From the NCBI RefSeq assembly GCF_000153765.1, contig NZ_DS022294.1, positions 1-64,000 of the forward strand: a DNA stretch of 64,000 nt, given 5' to 3'. The position numbers and the translations under genes are program-made. The notes beneath the pieces were generated by a model, which did not search any database, was not told the origin of the DNA, and was given only the letters and a program-made list of their open reading frames with translations. Source of the DNA: Mariprofundus ferrooxydans PV-1 (GTDB lineage Bacteria; Pseudomonadota; Zetaproteobacteria; Mariprofundales; Mariprofundaceae). Below are positions 54,580-63,533 of this stretch, piece by piece. The stretch's first letter is position 1. Every line of letters starts with the position of its first letter.

Positions 54580-55401
54580 TTACTTAACAGGAAGATATCC
54601 GGATGCACTGAGAATTTTCTGACCCTCTGCAGAGAGCAGGAAGGCGATGAAGTCGCGGGCATAGTCCGGCACCTTCTTTTTATGCAACACATACAGGGAG
54701 CGTGAAAGCGGATAGGAACCATCGCGCACATGAGCCGCATCCGGAAAAAACAGACGCCCCTGATCCATCAACCCGATAGCATGAAGATGCCTGTCCGTTC
54801 CACCAAACGGTAAAAATCCGATTGCCTGATCACTGATCTGCACCAGCGTTTCCATCTCCCCGTTCGAGTCGACAATCACCGAATCCGTTGCCCAGGCTGC
54901 ATGAGGATCACTAAGAACATAGTTTACGAACACATATCTGGTACCACTATGCTTCACCTTGTCGACAGTGATAATCCGCCGGTCCGGCCCGCCGACAGCC
55001 TGCCAGTTACGCACCTCTCCGCGATAAATCGCAGCAACATCGCCTCTGCTCAACGCATGCCCCGGCAGACTGCGATAAACGGCAGAGGAGACCACTACGG
55101 CCACCGCATCATAGCCCACCCGCACACGTTCAATACCATGCATGCGAGCCAGCTCAGGCTCTTCCGGCTCGCGCGACATCATCCCGAGCATCGCACGGCC
55201 ATCCATGACAGATGCCGCCCCTGCCCCGGAACCACCGCCGCGTATATTGATAGTCACTTCCGGGTGCATTCGGCGATAGGCCTGCGCCGCAGGCTCCATA
55301 AAAGCCATCACCGTAGTAGAACCGGCAATATCGATAATCTGGGCATAGAGCGGCTGAGCTAAAAACAGCAGTGCCGGCAGCAACAACAATGTACGCATCA
55401 C
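54580..55401 (-). CDS. PstS-like periplasmic substrate-binding protein
   Basis: A 273-aa protein with a signal peptide (cleavage near LYAQ, residue 21) and a phosphate-binding-protein-like fold: IAGSTTVMAFMEPAAQAYRR, GGGSGAGAASVMDG, and VSSAVYRSLPG...AIYRGEVRNWQAVGG. The SGT-type loop appears as KHSGTRYVF. No Pst permease or ATPase genes are nearby. Its start overlaps the stop of the hybrid sensor kinase gene by four bases, so it may present its ligand to the kinase's periplasmic domain. Phosphate, molybdate-like oxyanions or another anion are all possible. Confidence 0.85.
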   Translation of the reverse strand: MMRTLLLLPALLFLAQPLYAQIIDIAGSTTVMAFMEPAAQAYRRMHPEVTINIRGGGSGAGAASVMDGRAMLGMMSREPEEPELARMHGIERVRVGYDAVAVVVSSAVYRSLPGHALSRGDVAAIYRGEVRNWQAVGGPDRRIITVDKVKHSGTRYVFVNYVLSDPHAAWATDSVIVDSNGEMETLVQISDQAIGFLPFGGTDRHLHAIGLMDQGRLFFPDAAHVRDGSYPLSRSLYVLHKKKVPDYARDFIAFLLSAEGQKILSASGYLPVK

Positions 55402-57995
55402 TCGTCCCCTACTGCGGCATGTATCACCTGCTTCAGGCGCGCCGGCGATACCGGTTTCTGAACAAACCCCGCCAGCTTCTTGCCGGTAAATGTCTGAATG
55501 GCATCCTGCTCGCTATAGCCACTGGAGAGCACCACCCTGACATCCGGATTGATACGCCGAAGTTCCCGGAAACACTCCTCACCGCCCATCTTCGGCATGG
55601 TCAGATCCATCAGCACCACAGCGATCTCCTTCTGCCGACTGCGATACAGGGCCAGCGCCTCCAGGCCGTTGACTGCGCCTACGGCAGTAAACCCCATATC
55701 TTCGAGCATCATCATGGCCGTTTCGCGCACGGTCTCTTCATCATCCACCACCAGCACCAGACGACCGTCTCCCCGCCACTGATCTTCCAGCTCCAGCGCC
55801 TCATGCTCACCCGTTGCCAGTTCATCGCTGGCCGGAATCAAATATTTAAATGTCGTCCCCTTGCCCGGTTCAGAGTAGAGCTTCAAAGCACCATGATGCC
55901 CGCGCACAATGCCAAGCACGGCACTCATGCCCAATCCGCGACCTGTAAACTTGGTGGTAAAAAAGGGATCAAAGATCTTCTGTCGGGTCTCTGCATCCAT
56001 ACCACAGCCGGTATCGCTGACCTCGACATAGGTATAGCGACCCGCCACCGGGATGTCGCCGTAGCAATCCATCAGGTATTCGGCATCAGCATGCATCACG
56101 CCGGTGGTAATTGAGATCACACCGCTCTTGCCGCCGATCGCCTCATTGGCATTGGTGACCAGATTCATGATCAGCTGCTGCATCTGCGCTTCATCAGCCT
56201 CAACCAAAGGCAGCGTAACAGCCAGCGAATACTTGATTACCACGCCCTTATCCAGAGAAACCTCCAACAGATGGGTAATCTCTTCCACCATCGACGAGAG
56301 GTTGATCTGGCGAATAACAAATTTGCCCTTGCCCGAATAGGCCAGCATCTGACGACACAAGACAGAGGCCCGGTCACAGCACTGGACCACACTCTCCATC
56401 CTCTCTCGTGCATCCAGAGGGTCACTGATCACCTTGCGACTGGCCAGTGCGGCATTACCAAGAATGGCCGAAAGAATATTATTGAAGTCGTGCGCAATAC
56501 CGCCGGCCAGCACACCCAGACTCTCCAGCCGCTGCGTATGCTGTATCTGTTTTTCAATACGGTTACGCTGGGCCTCGGCCTTGCGCAACTCCGATATATC
56601 CCAGAAGGTGACCACGCAACCAACTACTTCACCACCATCATCAAACAGCGGGTGCGACCAGAACTCCACCGGGAATGAGCTGCCATCACGACGCCAGAAC
56701 ACCTCCTCCCGACAATGCATACGGGTTTTATTACGCAGGGAGCTGAAAATCCTGCTCTGCTGTTCATCGTAGCTCGTTCCGTCGGCATGCGAATGTTGCG
56801 CCAGAAGGTGCATATTCCGGCCATACAGATCGTCTGCCGCCTCGTAACCCAACATGCGCACACAGGCCTTGTTGGCAAACGAGCAGCGTCCTTGCAGATC
56901 CAGCCCGTAAATCGCTTCGGCGGTAGACTCCAGCAACAGGTTACGCAATTCATTGGACTCACGCTCTTGCCTGCGCCGGTAGCGCGCATAGCTGCGGGCA
57001 ACAATCAGCCCGGCCAACAGTAAACCGGCCAGCAGCATCAGAATCAGATTCCGTGTCTGCACATAGCCCGCCAGCGCCTCATCCACATCCATCTCCGAGA
57101 TAATGGCAGCATCAAACAGACGGTCCCACTGCCAGACACCGATCACCGGCACGCCACGATAATCCGGATAAGGAGTAATACTCATCCCGTCCGGTCCATC
57201 GAGCATATGCGCCACAGCCAGGGTCGGTTGATTCGAGCCGGACACGTGGACTAACATATTCAGCTCGCTATTCTGGCCCTCTTTCAAACGACCGTTCGCG
57301 ATCAACTGATTTTCAAAACGACTGGCTGTCAGCATGCGCCCCTGTCGATCCACCAGATAGGTTTCCGTAGATGCGCCGAACTGCCCCAGCCCCGTGGTTT
57401 CGTCGAAATGACGCTGCTTATCCAGAACGACTGCAAACACGCCGGCAGCTATCCCCCCCTGATCATAGACAGGCACCATCATCCACATCTGCACATCATG
57501 ATCACCGATCAATACAGGGTGAGTAATCAACCCTTCACCATGTAGCACATCGCCCAGCGTATCCAGTACCCCCTGAGCGACCACCTTGCCCAGATCCGCA
57601 TCCCGAAAGCCTGCCCTGATACGACCCTCCGGGCCCAACAGGTAAAAATCCCGAAAATCATGTGAAACCAGCCAGGCTGCAAGACGCAGGCGCAAGGCAT
57701 AGCGGGAAGCAGGCACATCTGTTCCGGTACCGAGTAACGCAAGCATCAGTTCATGTACCGGCGCATTGGTGGAAAGCGAGGTCGCCTCGGCAATGGCTTC
57801 GGTACTTTGCTTTTGCAATACGCGGGCTGTCAGCGTATTGACACCCTGCAATGATCTCGCAGCCGTCAGCAACTCGTGCTGACGAATCTGACCCAGGCTG
57901 ACCCATGAAACCAGACCTGCCAGCAGAAAAAACAGGGTTGCAATAACCCTGCCCGTATGCGCTGACAATCGATCTTGTATCCGCCCGAACGGCAT
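55398..57995 (-). CDS. hybrid sensor histidine kinase with periplasmic Cache-like domain, PAS and receiver
   Basis: An 865-aa protein. Membrane helix 1 is at about residues 17-37, a periplasmic sensor of about 280 residues follows (Cache-like: FYLLGPEGRIRAGF, VPVYDQGGIAAGVFAVVLD), and helix 2 is at about 318-338. A PAS domain (LLLESTAEAIYGLDLQGRCSFAN) leads to the phospho-acceptor in LAGGIAHDFNNIL (near residue 500), an ATPase domain with NLVTNANEAI and DTGCGMD, and a C-terminal receiver whose Asp is in VVLMDLTMPKMGG (near residue 797). It is coupled by overlap to the PstS-like gene. No separate response regulator is adjacent. Confidence 0.93.
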   Translation of the reverse strand: MPFGRIQDRLSAHTGRVIATLFFLLAGLVSWVSLGQIRQHELLTAARSLQGVNTLTARVLQKQSTEAIAEATSLSTNAPVHELMLALLGTGTDVPASRYALRLRLAAWLVSHDFRDFYLLGPEGRIRAGFRDADLGKVVAQGVLDTLGDVLHGEGLITHPVLIGDHDVQMWMMVPVYDQGGIAAGVFAVVLDKQRHFDETTGLGQFGASTETYLVDRQGRMLTASRFENQLIANGRLKEGQNSELNMLVHVSGSNQPTLAVAHMLDGPDGMSITPYPDYRGVPVIGVWQWDRLFDAAIISEMDVDEALAGYVQTRNLILMLLAGLLLAGLIVARSYARYRRRQERESNELRNLLLESTAEAIYGLDLQGRCSFANKACVRMLGYEAADDLYGRNMHLLAQHSHADGTSYDEQQSRIFSSLRNKTRMHCREEVFWRRDGSSFPVEFWSHPLFDDGGEVVGCVVTFWDISELRKAEAQRNRIEKQIQHTQRLESLGVLAGGIAHDFNNILSAILGNAALASRKVISDPLDARERMESVVQCCDRASVLCRQMLAYSGKGKFVIRQINLSSMVEEITHLLEVSLDKGVVIKYSLAVTLPLVEADEAQMQQLIMNLVTNANEAIGGKSGVISITTGVMHADAEYLMDCYGDIPVAGRYTYVEVSDTGCGMDAETRQKIFDPFFTTKFTGRGLGMSAVLGIVRGHHGALKLYSEPGKGTTFKYLIPASDELATGEHEALELEDQWRGDGRLVLVVDDEETVRETAMMMLEDMGFTAVGAVNGLEALALYRSRQKEIAVVLMDLTMPKMGGEECFRELRRINPDVRVVLSSGYSEQDAIQTFTGKKLAGFVQKPVSPARLKQVIHAAVGDE

Positions 57996-58266
57996 AGCGC
58001 CCCTCCCCGCCAGCTACGATGACCTTGTTAAAAAGTCATCAACGCGCCCGGGAACGGGCGCAAAAGTCAAAAAAGCCATGGGTGGACTTCATACGACTTC
58101 AATCAACTGATAAACCCGAACCATACCCGAGGGCCGCTGGCACTGGCAATTGCCCGAAAAGGAGATGAATCAACGCCTAAAGAAAACTAGCACGCTTCTT
58201 GCTTACCGACGATAGCACTGCCTTGCAGCGGCAGTTCATACCACCATAAGGATCGGGAGGCCCCCC
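57996..58266. other. divergent region between sensor kinase and motor genes
   Basis: A 271-base non-coding region between the minus-strand kinase and the plus-strand flagellar operon. It holds the sigma-54-like site at 58188-58203 and two imperfect look-alikes (58138-58153 and near 58213) whose spacing is off by one base. No ORF or terminator is evident. Confidence 0.5.
58188..58203 (+). promoter_or_regulatory. sigma-54-type promoter for the motA-fliP operon
   Basis: TAGCACGCTTCTTGCT matches the -24/-12 consensus TGGCACG-N4-TTGCW with one mismatch (A for the first G of the -24 GG) and exact spacing. A transcript starting near 58214 would have a leader of about 50 bases before motA. Sigma-54 control is common for middle flagellar genes. 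Confidence 0.6.
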
Positions 58267-59025
58267 GTGGATATAGCAACAATCATCGGCATACTCGTTG
58301 CATTTGGACTTGTCGTATCAGCCATTGGCGGCGGCATCTCCAGTTTTATCGATCCGCCATCCATGCTCATTGTAATCGGCGGCACCGTCGGCGTATTGCT
58401 GGTGGGCTATCCGCTGAAGACCGCCCTGAGTGTTATCGGAATCGTGATGAAAACGTTCTTGTACAAGGTCGACTCAGGCAGCGAAGTCATTGCCAAACTG
58501 GTCGAGCTGGCTCAGACAGTGCGCAAGGACGGCATTCTGGCACTGGAGGGCGAAGTAGGAAATATCGACAACAAATTCATGGCCAAGGGGTTACAGATGG
58601 CCATTGATGGGCAGGAACCGAGTGTCATTGAGGATATATTGTACAAGGAGATGGACAAGGTAGCTGAGCGCCACGCCTTAGGCGCCGATATGTTTACATC
58701 GCTGGGCACCTACGCTCCCTCCATGGGCATGATCGGCACGCTGGTGGGCCTGGTGTTGATGCTACAAAACATGTCCGACCCGTCATCGATCGGACCATCC
58801 ATGTCCATTGCCCTGCTGACCACTTTTTACGGCGCCCTGATGGCCAATATTCTCTTCCTGCCGATGTCAGGCAAACTGAAAAATCGCAGCAAGCAGGAGA
58901 TGCTGGTACATGAAATCATTCTGGTCGGTGTGCAGTCGCTGGTAATTGGTGAGAATCCGCGCATCATGGAACAGAAGCTGCTCGGTTACCTGCCTCCGAA
59001 AGAGCGCAAATCCTCTTTTGATTAA
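58267..59025 (+). CDS. motA: flagellar motor stator protein MotA/PomA
   Basis: A 252-aa stator protein beginning with GTG, with GGGAGG upstream. Four membrane segments (about residues 4-24, 34-52, 148-170 and 180-200) flank a large cytoplasmic loop with the rotor-contacting charged residues. YAPSMGMIGTLVGLVLML is the conserved third-helix motif. Length and sequence are closer to sodium-type PomA than to E. coli MotA, but ion choice cannot be assigned. It is the first gene of the flagellar unit, followed by two motB-like genes. Confidence 0.95.
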   Translation: MDIATIIGILVAFGLVVSAIGGGISSFIDPPSMLIVIGGTVGVLLVGYPLKTALSVIGIVMKTFLYKVDSGSEVIAKLVELAQTVRKDGILALEGEVGNIDNKFMAKGLQMAIDGQEPSVIEDILYKEMDKVAERHALGADMFTSLGTYAPSMGMIGTLVGLVLMLQNMSDPSSIGPSMSIALLTTFYGALMANILFLPMSGKLKNRSKQEMLVHEIILVGVQSLVIGENPRIMEQKLLGYLPPKERKSSFD

Positions 59026-59046
59026 CCCATCGCTCAGATAATTAAA

Positions 59047-59823
59047 ATGGCCAAACGCGATAAAAAACCGGCACCGCTACCGTTTCCCTCCGATCCGGGT
59101 GCCGCTCTGTTTCTTGAGTTAATGATGCAGATGCTGGCCTTTTTCATTCTATTGACCTCTTATGCAGTTATTGTGGATGACAAGCGTCTGGCCGCCATCG
59201 GCTCATTGGCCGGCACATTCAGTCCTATGCCCCGCGGAGCCAACCTGGATGAAGGAAAGGGACCGGCTCTGCCGACACGCTCCATTGTCGATGGATCAAC
59301 CGCGCCAAAACGTACTGCCAAAGAATTGACGGATATAGCCAAAGAGCTCGGACAAGGTGACGCCATTGAGATTATGCCGCTGGACAAGAGTAGCCTGCGT
59401 ATCCGCTTTCCAGAACACATCGCTTTTGCCGCTGGTCATGTAGACCTCTCACCAAAGGCACGGACACTCATCGACAAGCTGGCCATCATTTTTCAAAAGC
59501 CGGAAGTCACTGAAATTCAGATAGAAGGTCATACCGATGCAACACCCACCAAAAACAGCGATTATCCGTCCAACTGGGAGCTTTCAGCGGCTCGTGCCAT
59601 GGCTGTATTTCATGAGCTTGCAGAACAGGGCGTACCCAGAGGCCGCATGATTGCTGCCGGCATGGGTGATCAGCACCCGATCAAGGGGCACCCGGAACTC
59701 TCCCGACGGGTGGATATCACACTTAAGTTCCGTCCGGTCACCGATGATGTCAATTATGAAAGCAAAGGCGGCCCTATCCAGACTCACCACCGCCCCGTGG
59801 TTGCACTACCGGAGCATCCGTAA
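59047..59823 (+). CDS. motB: MotB-like OmpA-domain protein with Glu in the membrane helix
   Basis: A 258-aa protein with a single N-terminal membrane helix (about residues 20-41) and a C-terminal OmpA/MotB peptidoglycan-binding domain (IEGHTDATPT, NWELSAARAMAVFHEL, RRVDITL). In the helix, the position of the essential ion-binding Asp is Glu24 (LFLELMMQMLAFFILL). The linker between helix and OmpA domain is about 75 residues. Its stop codon overlaps the next motB-like gene's start by one base (TAATG). It may pair with the second MotB in a hetero-stator, or have a non-conducting role. Confidence 0.88.
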   Translation: MAKRDKKPAPLPFPSDPGAALFLELMMQMLAFFILLTSYAVIVDDKRLAAIGSLAGTFSPMPRGANLDEGKGPALPTRSIVDGSTAPKRTAKELTDIAKELGQGDAIEIMPLDKSSLRIRFPEHIAFAAGHVDLSPKARTLIDKLAIIFQKPEVTEIQIEGHTDATPTKNSDYPSNWELSAARAMAVFHELAEQGVPRGRMIAAGMGDQHPIKGHPELSRRVDITLKFRPVTDDVNYESKGGPIQTHHRPVVALPEHP

Positions 59824-60521
59824 TGGCCATCAAGAAAAAATGGCCGGTTGAGTACCAGGCGAACACCGAAGCATGGATGACCACATTTGCCGACTTGGTC
59901 AGCCTGATGCTTACCTTCTTCATTCTGCTCATCTCCATGTCCACGATGGACAAGACCGGCCTCGCCGATATTGAAGCATCCTTTCGAAAAGCGGTATCCG
60001 TACTCAACTCAGGTACAAAAACCGAACTACAGATCATCCCGCCGCTCCAGATGCAGAAATTGATTTCTCCGCGCGAGTTAATGCTGGCGATGCGTCAGAA
60101 CAGTCGGGCAATCATGAAAAACAGCATCATGGACCATAAGGTGCGAGGTGTGATTCTCAATGACCGCCTCTATCTGCGCATTCCTGATGCCATCCTGTTT
60201 GACCGGGGCAGTGCGGTCCTAAAACCGGAAAGCGTCAAGACGCTGGTTAAACTGGCCCAAATGCTGGCCATGTCGCCGGGGAACATCCGTGTACAGGGCC
60301 ACACCAATGCCAATATCGACCTGGATAACAGTGCGTTTGATGACCCATGGAGCCTGTCTCTGGCCAGAGCGGCATCAGTCTTGCATATACTTGAAGATGA
60401 GGGCGTCAGTCCTACCCGGTTATCACTGGCCGGCTATGGCCCGTCTCAACCCATATCAACCGAAGCCACCCCCTTCGGACGCAGTAAAAACCGGCGGGTG
60501 GAGATTATGGTTTACCAGTAA
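59823..60521 (+). CDS. motB: flagellar motor stator protein MotB/PomB
   Basis: A 232-aa protein. The N-terminal helix has the canonical ion-binding Asp24 in WMTTFADLVSLMLTFFILL. The OmpA-like domain has VQGHTNANIDLD, WSLSLARAASVLHIL and NRRVEIMV. VQGHTNAN replaces the usual GHTD, a change also known among PomB-type proteins. With MotA it should form the ion-conducting stator. It is coupled by a one-base overlap to the preceding motB-like gene. A GC-rich hairpin follows the stop. Confidence 0.93.
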   Translation: MAIKKKWPVEYQANTEAWMTTFADLVSLMLTFFILLISMSTMDKTGLADIEASFRKAVSVLNSGTKTELQIIPPLQMQKLISPRELMLAMRQNSRAIMKNSIMDHKVRGVILNDRLYLRIPDAILFDRGSAVLKPESVKTLVKLAQMLAMSPGNIRVQGHTNANIDLDNSAFDDPWSLSLARAASVLHILEDEGVSPTRLSLAGYGPSQPISTEATPFGRSKNRRVEIMVYQ

Positions 60522-60527
60522 GGCAAG

Positions 60528-60553
60528 CGAGCCCTGTGAATCGCATGGGCTCG
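60528..60553 (+). other. intercistronic hairpin between motB and fliL
   Basis: CGAGCCC and GGGCTCG form a 7-bp stem with a 12-base loop, beginning seven bases after the motB stop. There is no T-run, so it is probably an RNA stability or processing element rather than a terminator. Confidence 0.55.
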
Positions 60554-60592
60554 ACATAAAGACTAATAAAATGTACCACCCGGAGAGTAGTA

Positions 60593-61114
60593 ATGGCTGA
60601 CGAAGAAAAAGAAGAAAAAGGAAATGGCAAATCCTCCGGTGGCCTGCTGCCGATCATCAACCTTGTACTTCTGCTACTCGTACTGGCAGTGGGCGGCTTC
60701 ATAGCCTGGAAAATGATGAGTATTGAGCAGCCTGCAACCGACAGCGACAAGCAGGCCGTAGCTCAGACAGAGGATACCACCATTCCCGAAGCCGAGGATG
60801 AGAACACGGGGCCGCCGATCATGATCGACATCGATGATATTACCGTCAACCTGGCCGATGCCGATGAAAGCCGTTTTTTGCGCGCTAAAATCAAACTGGA
60901 AGTGCGTAACGACGATGCGAAAGTCAAAGTCACCGAGAATATGGTTAAGGTGAACGATCTGATTATTACGGTGCTGGCCAGTAAAAAGTTCTCGGATATT
61001 CGTACTCCGCAAGGCAAATATGCACTGAAAGAGGACCTGGTCTATCGCCTGAACCGAATTGTCGGCGGAAAACCGATTAAAAACCTCTATTTCACCGACT
61101 TTGTATCCCAATAA
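60593..61114 (+). CDS. fliL: flagellar basal body protein FliL
   Basis: A 173-aa protein with a charged N-terminus, one membrane helix (about residues 20-41) and a periplasmic FliL domain: FLRAKIKLEVRNDDAKVKV, ENMVKVNDLIITVL and the C-terminal VYRLNRIVGGKPIKNLYFTDFVSQ. FliL surrounds and supports the stator. A GGAGAG ribosome site precedes the ATG. It leads the fliL-M-N-O-P run. Confidence 0.95.
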   Translation: MADEEKEEKGNGKSSGGLLPIINLVLLLLVLAVGGFIAWKMMSIEQPATDSDKQAVAQTEDTTIPEAEDENTGPPIMIDIDDITVNLADADESRFLRAKIKLEVRNDDAKVKVTENMVKVNDLIITVLASKKFSDIRTPQGKYALKEDLVYRLNRIVGGKPIKNLYFTDFVSQ

Positions 61115-61128
61115 ACGCGGAGCAGGCA

Positions 61129-62121
61129 ATGAGTGAACCGATACTGGCACCGGAAGAGATTGAGGCACTGATGGCCGAGGTGGCACCTGCCGAACAAACC
61201 GATGCGATGTTTGCCTCGCTCCCTCCTGTGGTGCAGCCAGAACATGTCGAAGTCTACCGCTTTAATGTCAACGATGAGGATAGCCCTGAACGGTATCCGA
61301 TGTTTGTTAATCTGCAGGAGCGACTAATCGAAATGTTTGATGAGCAGTGGCATGAACTGTTCAAGCGGGATGTTTCGGTGCAGGTCAGCAGTCTGGAAAG
61401 CCTGTTCTACAAGGATATTGTCTCCGTGGATGCGCCACAGGTTTATTTTGTCTTTGAAGCCGATGGTTACGGGCGCATGCTGGTCAGCTTCGACACCGCC
61501 CTGATTGTAGCCTTTGTCGATGCCATGCTCGGCGGCGATGGCGATGCGGACGATAATCCGCAGACACTCTCGGCGGTAGAGTTGCGCCTGTCCGAGCGGA
61601 TTGCCGATAAAATCAGCAAAACCTTGGGCGACTTATGGCAACCTGTGTATCCGCTTGATTTCTCCCTGCATAAACTGGATTACGACCCGCAATTTCTTGC
61701 TGTGACCGGAGCCATGGAGAAATGTTTTTCCACGTTTTTCGACATCAAGCTGAATGATGAACTCAATGGTCAAATGGGCATCTATTATCCGCGCTCTTTT
61801 CTGGAACCGATGCTGGATGTGTTGCGCGTGACGGTCACCGATGAGTCAGGTGATACCGACATGGAGTGGACAAACGGTCTGATGCAACGGCTTTCCCAAA
61901 CACCTGCAGCGCTACGCTTCGAGTTGGGACGCTGTCAGATCGATATCGGCGCATTTCTGAAAATGATGCCGGGAGATTTTCTGCCCATCAGCACACGCGC
62001 CAATGATCCCTGTTCCCTATGGATTGATGAAATACCCCTGTTCCAGGCCACTCCCGGAGAGAAAAATGGCGGGCTGGCCGCAGAAATTACCGAACCCGTA
62101 CAACCCGGAGGCATATCATGA
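61129..62121 (+). CDS. fliM: flagellar motor switch protein FliM
   Basis: A 330-aa protein. The N-terminal CheY-binding motif appears as ILAPEEIEALMAEV (residues 5-18, after LSQxEIDALL). The middle CheC-like domain and C-terminal SpoA domain (about 255-315) follow. It is part of the C-ring and contacts the stator, and its N-terminus implies chemotactic switching. It overlaps fliN by four bases. Confidence 0.96.
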   Translation: MSEPILAPEEIEALMAEVAPAEQTDAMFASLPPVVQPEHVEVYRFNVNDEDSPERYPMFVNLQERLIEMFDEQWHELFKRDVSVQVSSLESLFYKDIVSVDAPQVYFVFEADGYGRMLVSFDTALIVAFVDAMLGGDGDADDNPQTLSAVELRLSERIADKISKTLGDLWQPVYPLDFSLHKLDYDPQFLAVTGAMEKCFSTFFDIKLNDELNGQMGIYYPRSFLEPMLDVLRVTVTDESGDTDMEWTNGLMQRLSQTPAALRFELGRCQIDIGAFLKMMPGDFLPISTRANDPCSLWIDEIPLFQATPGEKNGGLAAEITEPVQPGGIS

Positions 62122-62414
62122 GTGACACAGCAACGGCTACCGAGCATCCACAAACAGCCAACCTCGAGGCCATTATGCATGTGCCGCTGGAGATAAGCGT
62201 GGAGCTTGGTCGCATCAAATTGCCATTGCATACCATCGCACGGCTGAACCGCGGCATGGTCATCGAAATGAACAAGGAAGCCAACGCCGAAGTGCAAATT
62301 CTCGCCAATGGCAGCATATTCGCCAAAGGCGAAGTCGTTTCCACCGGCGACAAGCTGGGAGTACGTATCACAGAGATTGTGCCGGCTTCAGCCCGTATCA
62401 GCAGCCTCTCCTGA
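62118..62414 (+). CDS. fliN: flagellar motor switch protein FliN
   Basis: A 98-aa FliN consisting mainly of the SpoA domain: IMHVPLEISVELGRIKLPL, LNRGMVIEMNKEANAEVQIL and GEVVSTGDKLGVRITEIV. Its length is typical of the short FliN form. It starts four bases inside fliM, and fliO begins five bases after it. It forms the lower C-ring with FliM. Confidence 0.96.
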   Translation: MSDTATATEHPQTANLEAIMHVPLEISVELGRIKLPLHTIARLNRGMVIEMNKEANAEVQILANGSIFAKGEVVSTGDKLGVRITEIVPASARISSLS

Positions 62415-62419
62415 TCACT

Positions 62420-62722
62420 ATGGAACACAGTATGTTCGCCATGGTATTGCAATCAATACTGGGTCTGGCCTTCGTGCTCGGGCTGTTTGCCCTGATTGTA
62501 TGGGGCATGCGTCGCATGCAGGGGCGTCAAATCAACGGTCCGGCTGATTTTCGCATCGTGCAAAAAATTCACATCGACAATCGCAACAGCCTTGTCGAAA
62601 TCCGGCATCATGGCAGATGCTACCTGCTTGCCCTGTCGCCCGGCGGCATCACCCAGCTGCGCGCGGATCACAGTCAGCCGGAGACAACAACAGTAGTAAA
62701 CAAGCAGGCAGCAGCCTTATGA
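62420..62722 (+). CDS. fliO: flagellar export apparatus protein FliO
   Basis: A 100-aa protein with one membrane helix (about residues 11-30) followed by a small soluble domain with IVQKIHIDNRNSLVEIRHHGRCYLLA, typical of FliO. It assists assembly of the FliP-FliQ-FliR export gate. It ends with TGA overlapping the fliP ATG by four bases. Confidence 0.9.
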   Translation: MEHSMFAMVLQSILGLAFVLGLFALIVWGMRRMQGRQINGPADFRIVQKIHIDNRNSLVEIRHHGRCYLLALSPGGITQLRADHSQPETTTVVNKQAAAL

Positions 62723-63468
62723 ACAAGCGATTCGCGTTACTGATGCTGGGCCTTGCGGCTCTGACGCTACCCCAACTGGTGCAGGCTGCTGATATTCCTA
62801 CCCTGTCACTGAGTCTGGGCAATGGCGACGACCCTGACGCATGGTTCACCGGCCTGAAGATACTGGCCATGCTGACCATACTGACGCTGGCCCCCTCGAT
62901 TCTGGTGATGATGACCTCATTCACACGCATATTGATTGTTTTTGCCTTCCTGCGCCAGGCGCTGGGCACACAACAGGCGCCACCCAATCAGATATTGATC
63001 GGCCTCTCCCTGTTTCTGACGCTGTTCATCATGATGCCCGTATGGCAAAAAATTGACACCACTGCACTGACCCCTTATCTCAATGAGGAGATCAACCAAT
63101 CCGTCGCCTTTGAGCGTGGCATTGCGCCGCTACGGGACTTCATGCTCAAGCAGACACGCGAAGATGACCTGCTACTCTTTCTCAATGCAGCCAAACTGAA
63201 GAAACCGGCCAAGGCTGAAGATATGCCCATGCATGTACTGATTCCATCGTTTGTCATCTCCGAGCTGAGGACGGCCTTTGAAATCGGTTTTCTGATCTAT
63301 ATTCCCTTTATCGTACTTGACCTGATTGTCGCCAGCGTACTGATGAGCATGGGTATGATGATGCTGCCGCCGGTCATGATTTCACTACCGCTGAAAATCA
63401 TCCTGTTCGTACTGGTTGATGGCTGGCACTTGATCACAGCCAACTTAATCGCCAGCTTCAAGGTCTGA
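62719..63468 (+). CDS. fliP: flagellar type III export gate protein FliP
   Basis: A 249-aa protein from the ATG at 62719 (an upstream open frame to 62617 is only the shadow of fliO). It has a cleavable signal peptide (MNKRFALLMLGLAALTLPQ..., cleavage near QAA, residue 24) and four membrane segments. The family block MMTSFTRILIVFAFLRQALG is followed by LFIMMPVW, VLIPSFVISELRTAFEIGF and MMLPPVMISLPLKIILFV. It forms the core of the export gate. The overlap with fliO indicates coupling. The next gene is not fliQ. Confidence 0.97.
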   Translation: MNKRFALLMLGLAALTLPQLVQAADIPTLSLSLGNGDDPDAWFTGLKILAMLTILTLAPSILVMMTSFTRILIVFAFLRQALGTQQAPPNQILIGLSLFLTLFIMMPVWQKIDTTALTPYLNEEINQSVAFERGIAPLRDFMLKQTREDDLLLFLNAAKLKKPAKAEDMPMHVLIPSFVISELRTAFEIGFLIYIPFIVLDLIVASVLMSMGMMMLPPVMISLPLKIILFVLVDGWHLITANLIASFKV

Positions 63469-63533
63469 TGACTGTATAAAGGTCTGACTGCATATCCCGG
63501 CTGGAACAAAATCAACACGACAACGGCCCCACG

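Noticed and set aside
58138-58153. TGGCAC...TTGC as the sigma-54 promoter of motA
   Set aside because: The distance between the GG and GC elements is one base too long; the site at 58188-58203 has exact spacing.
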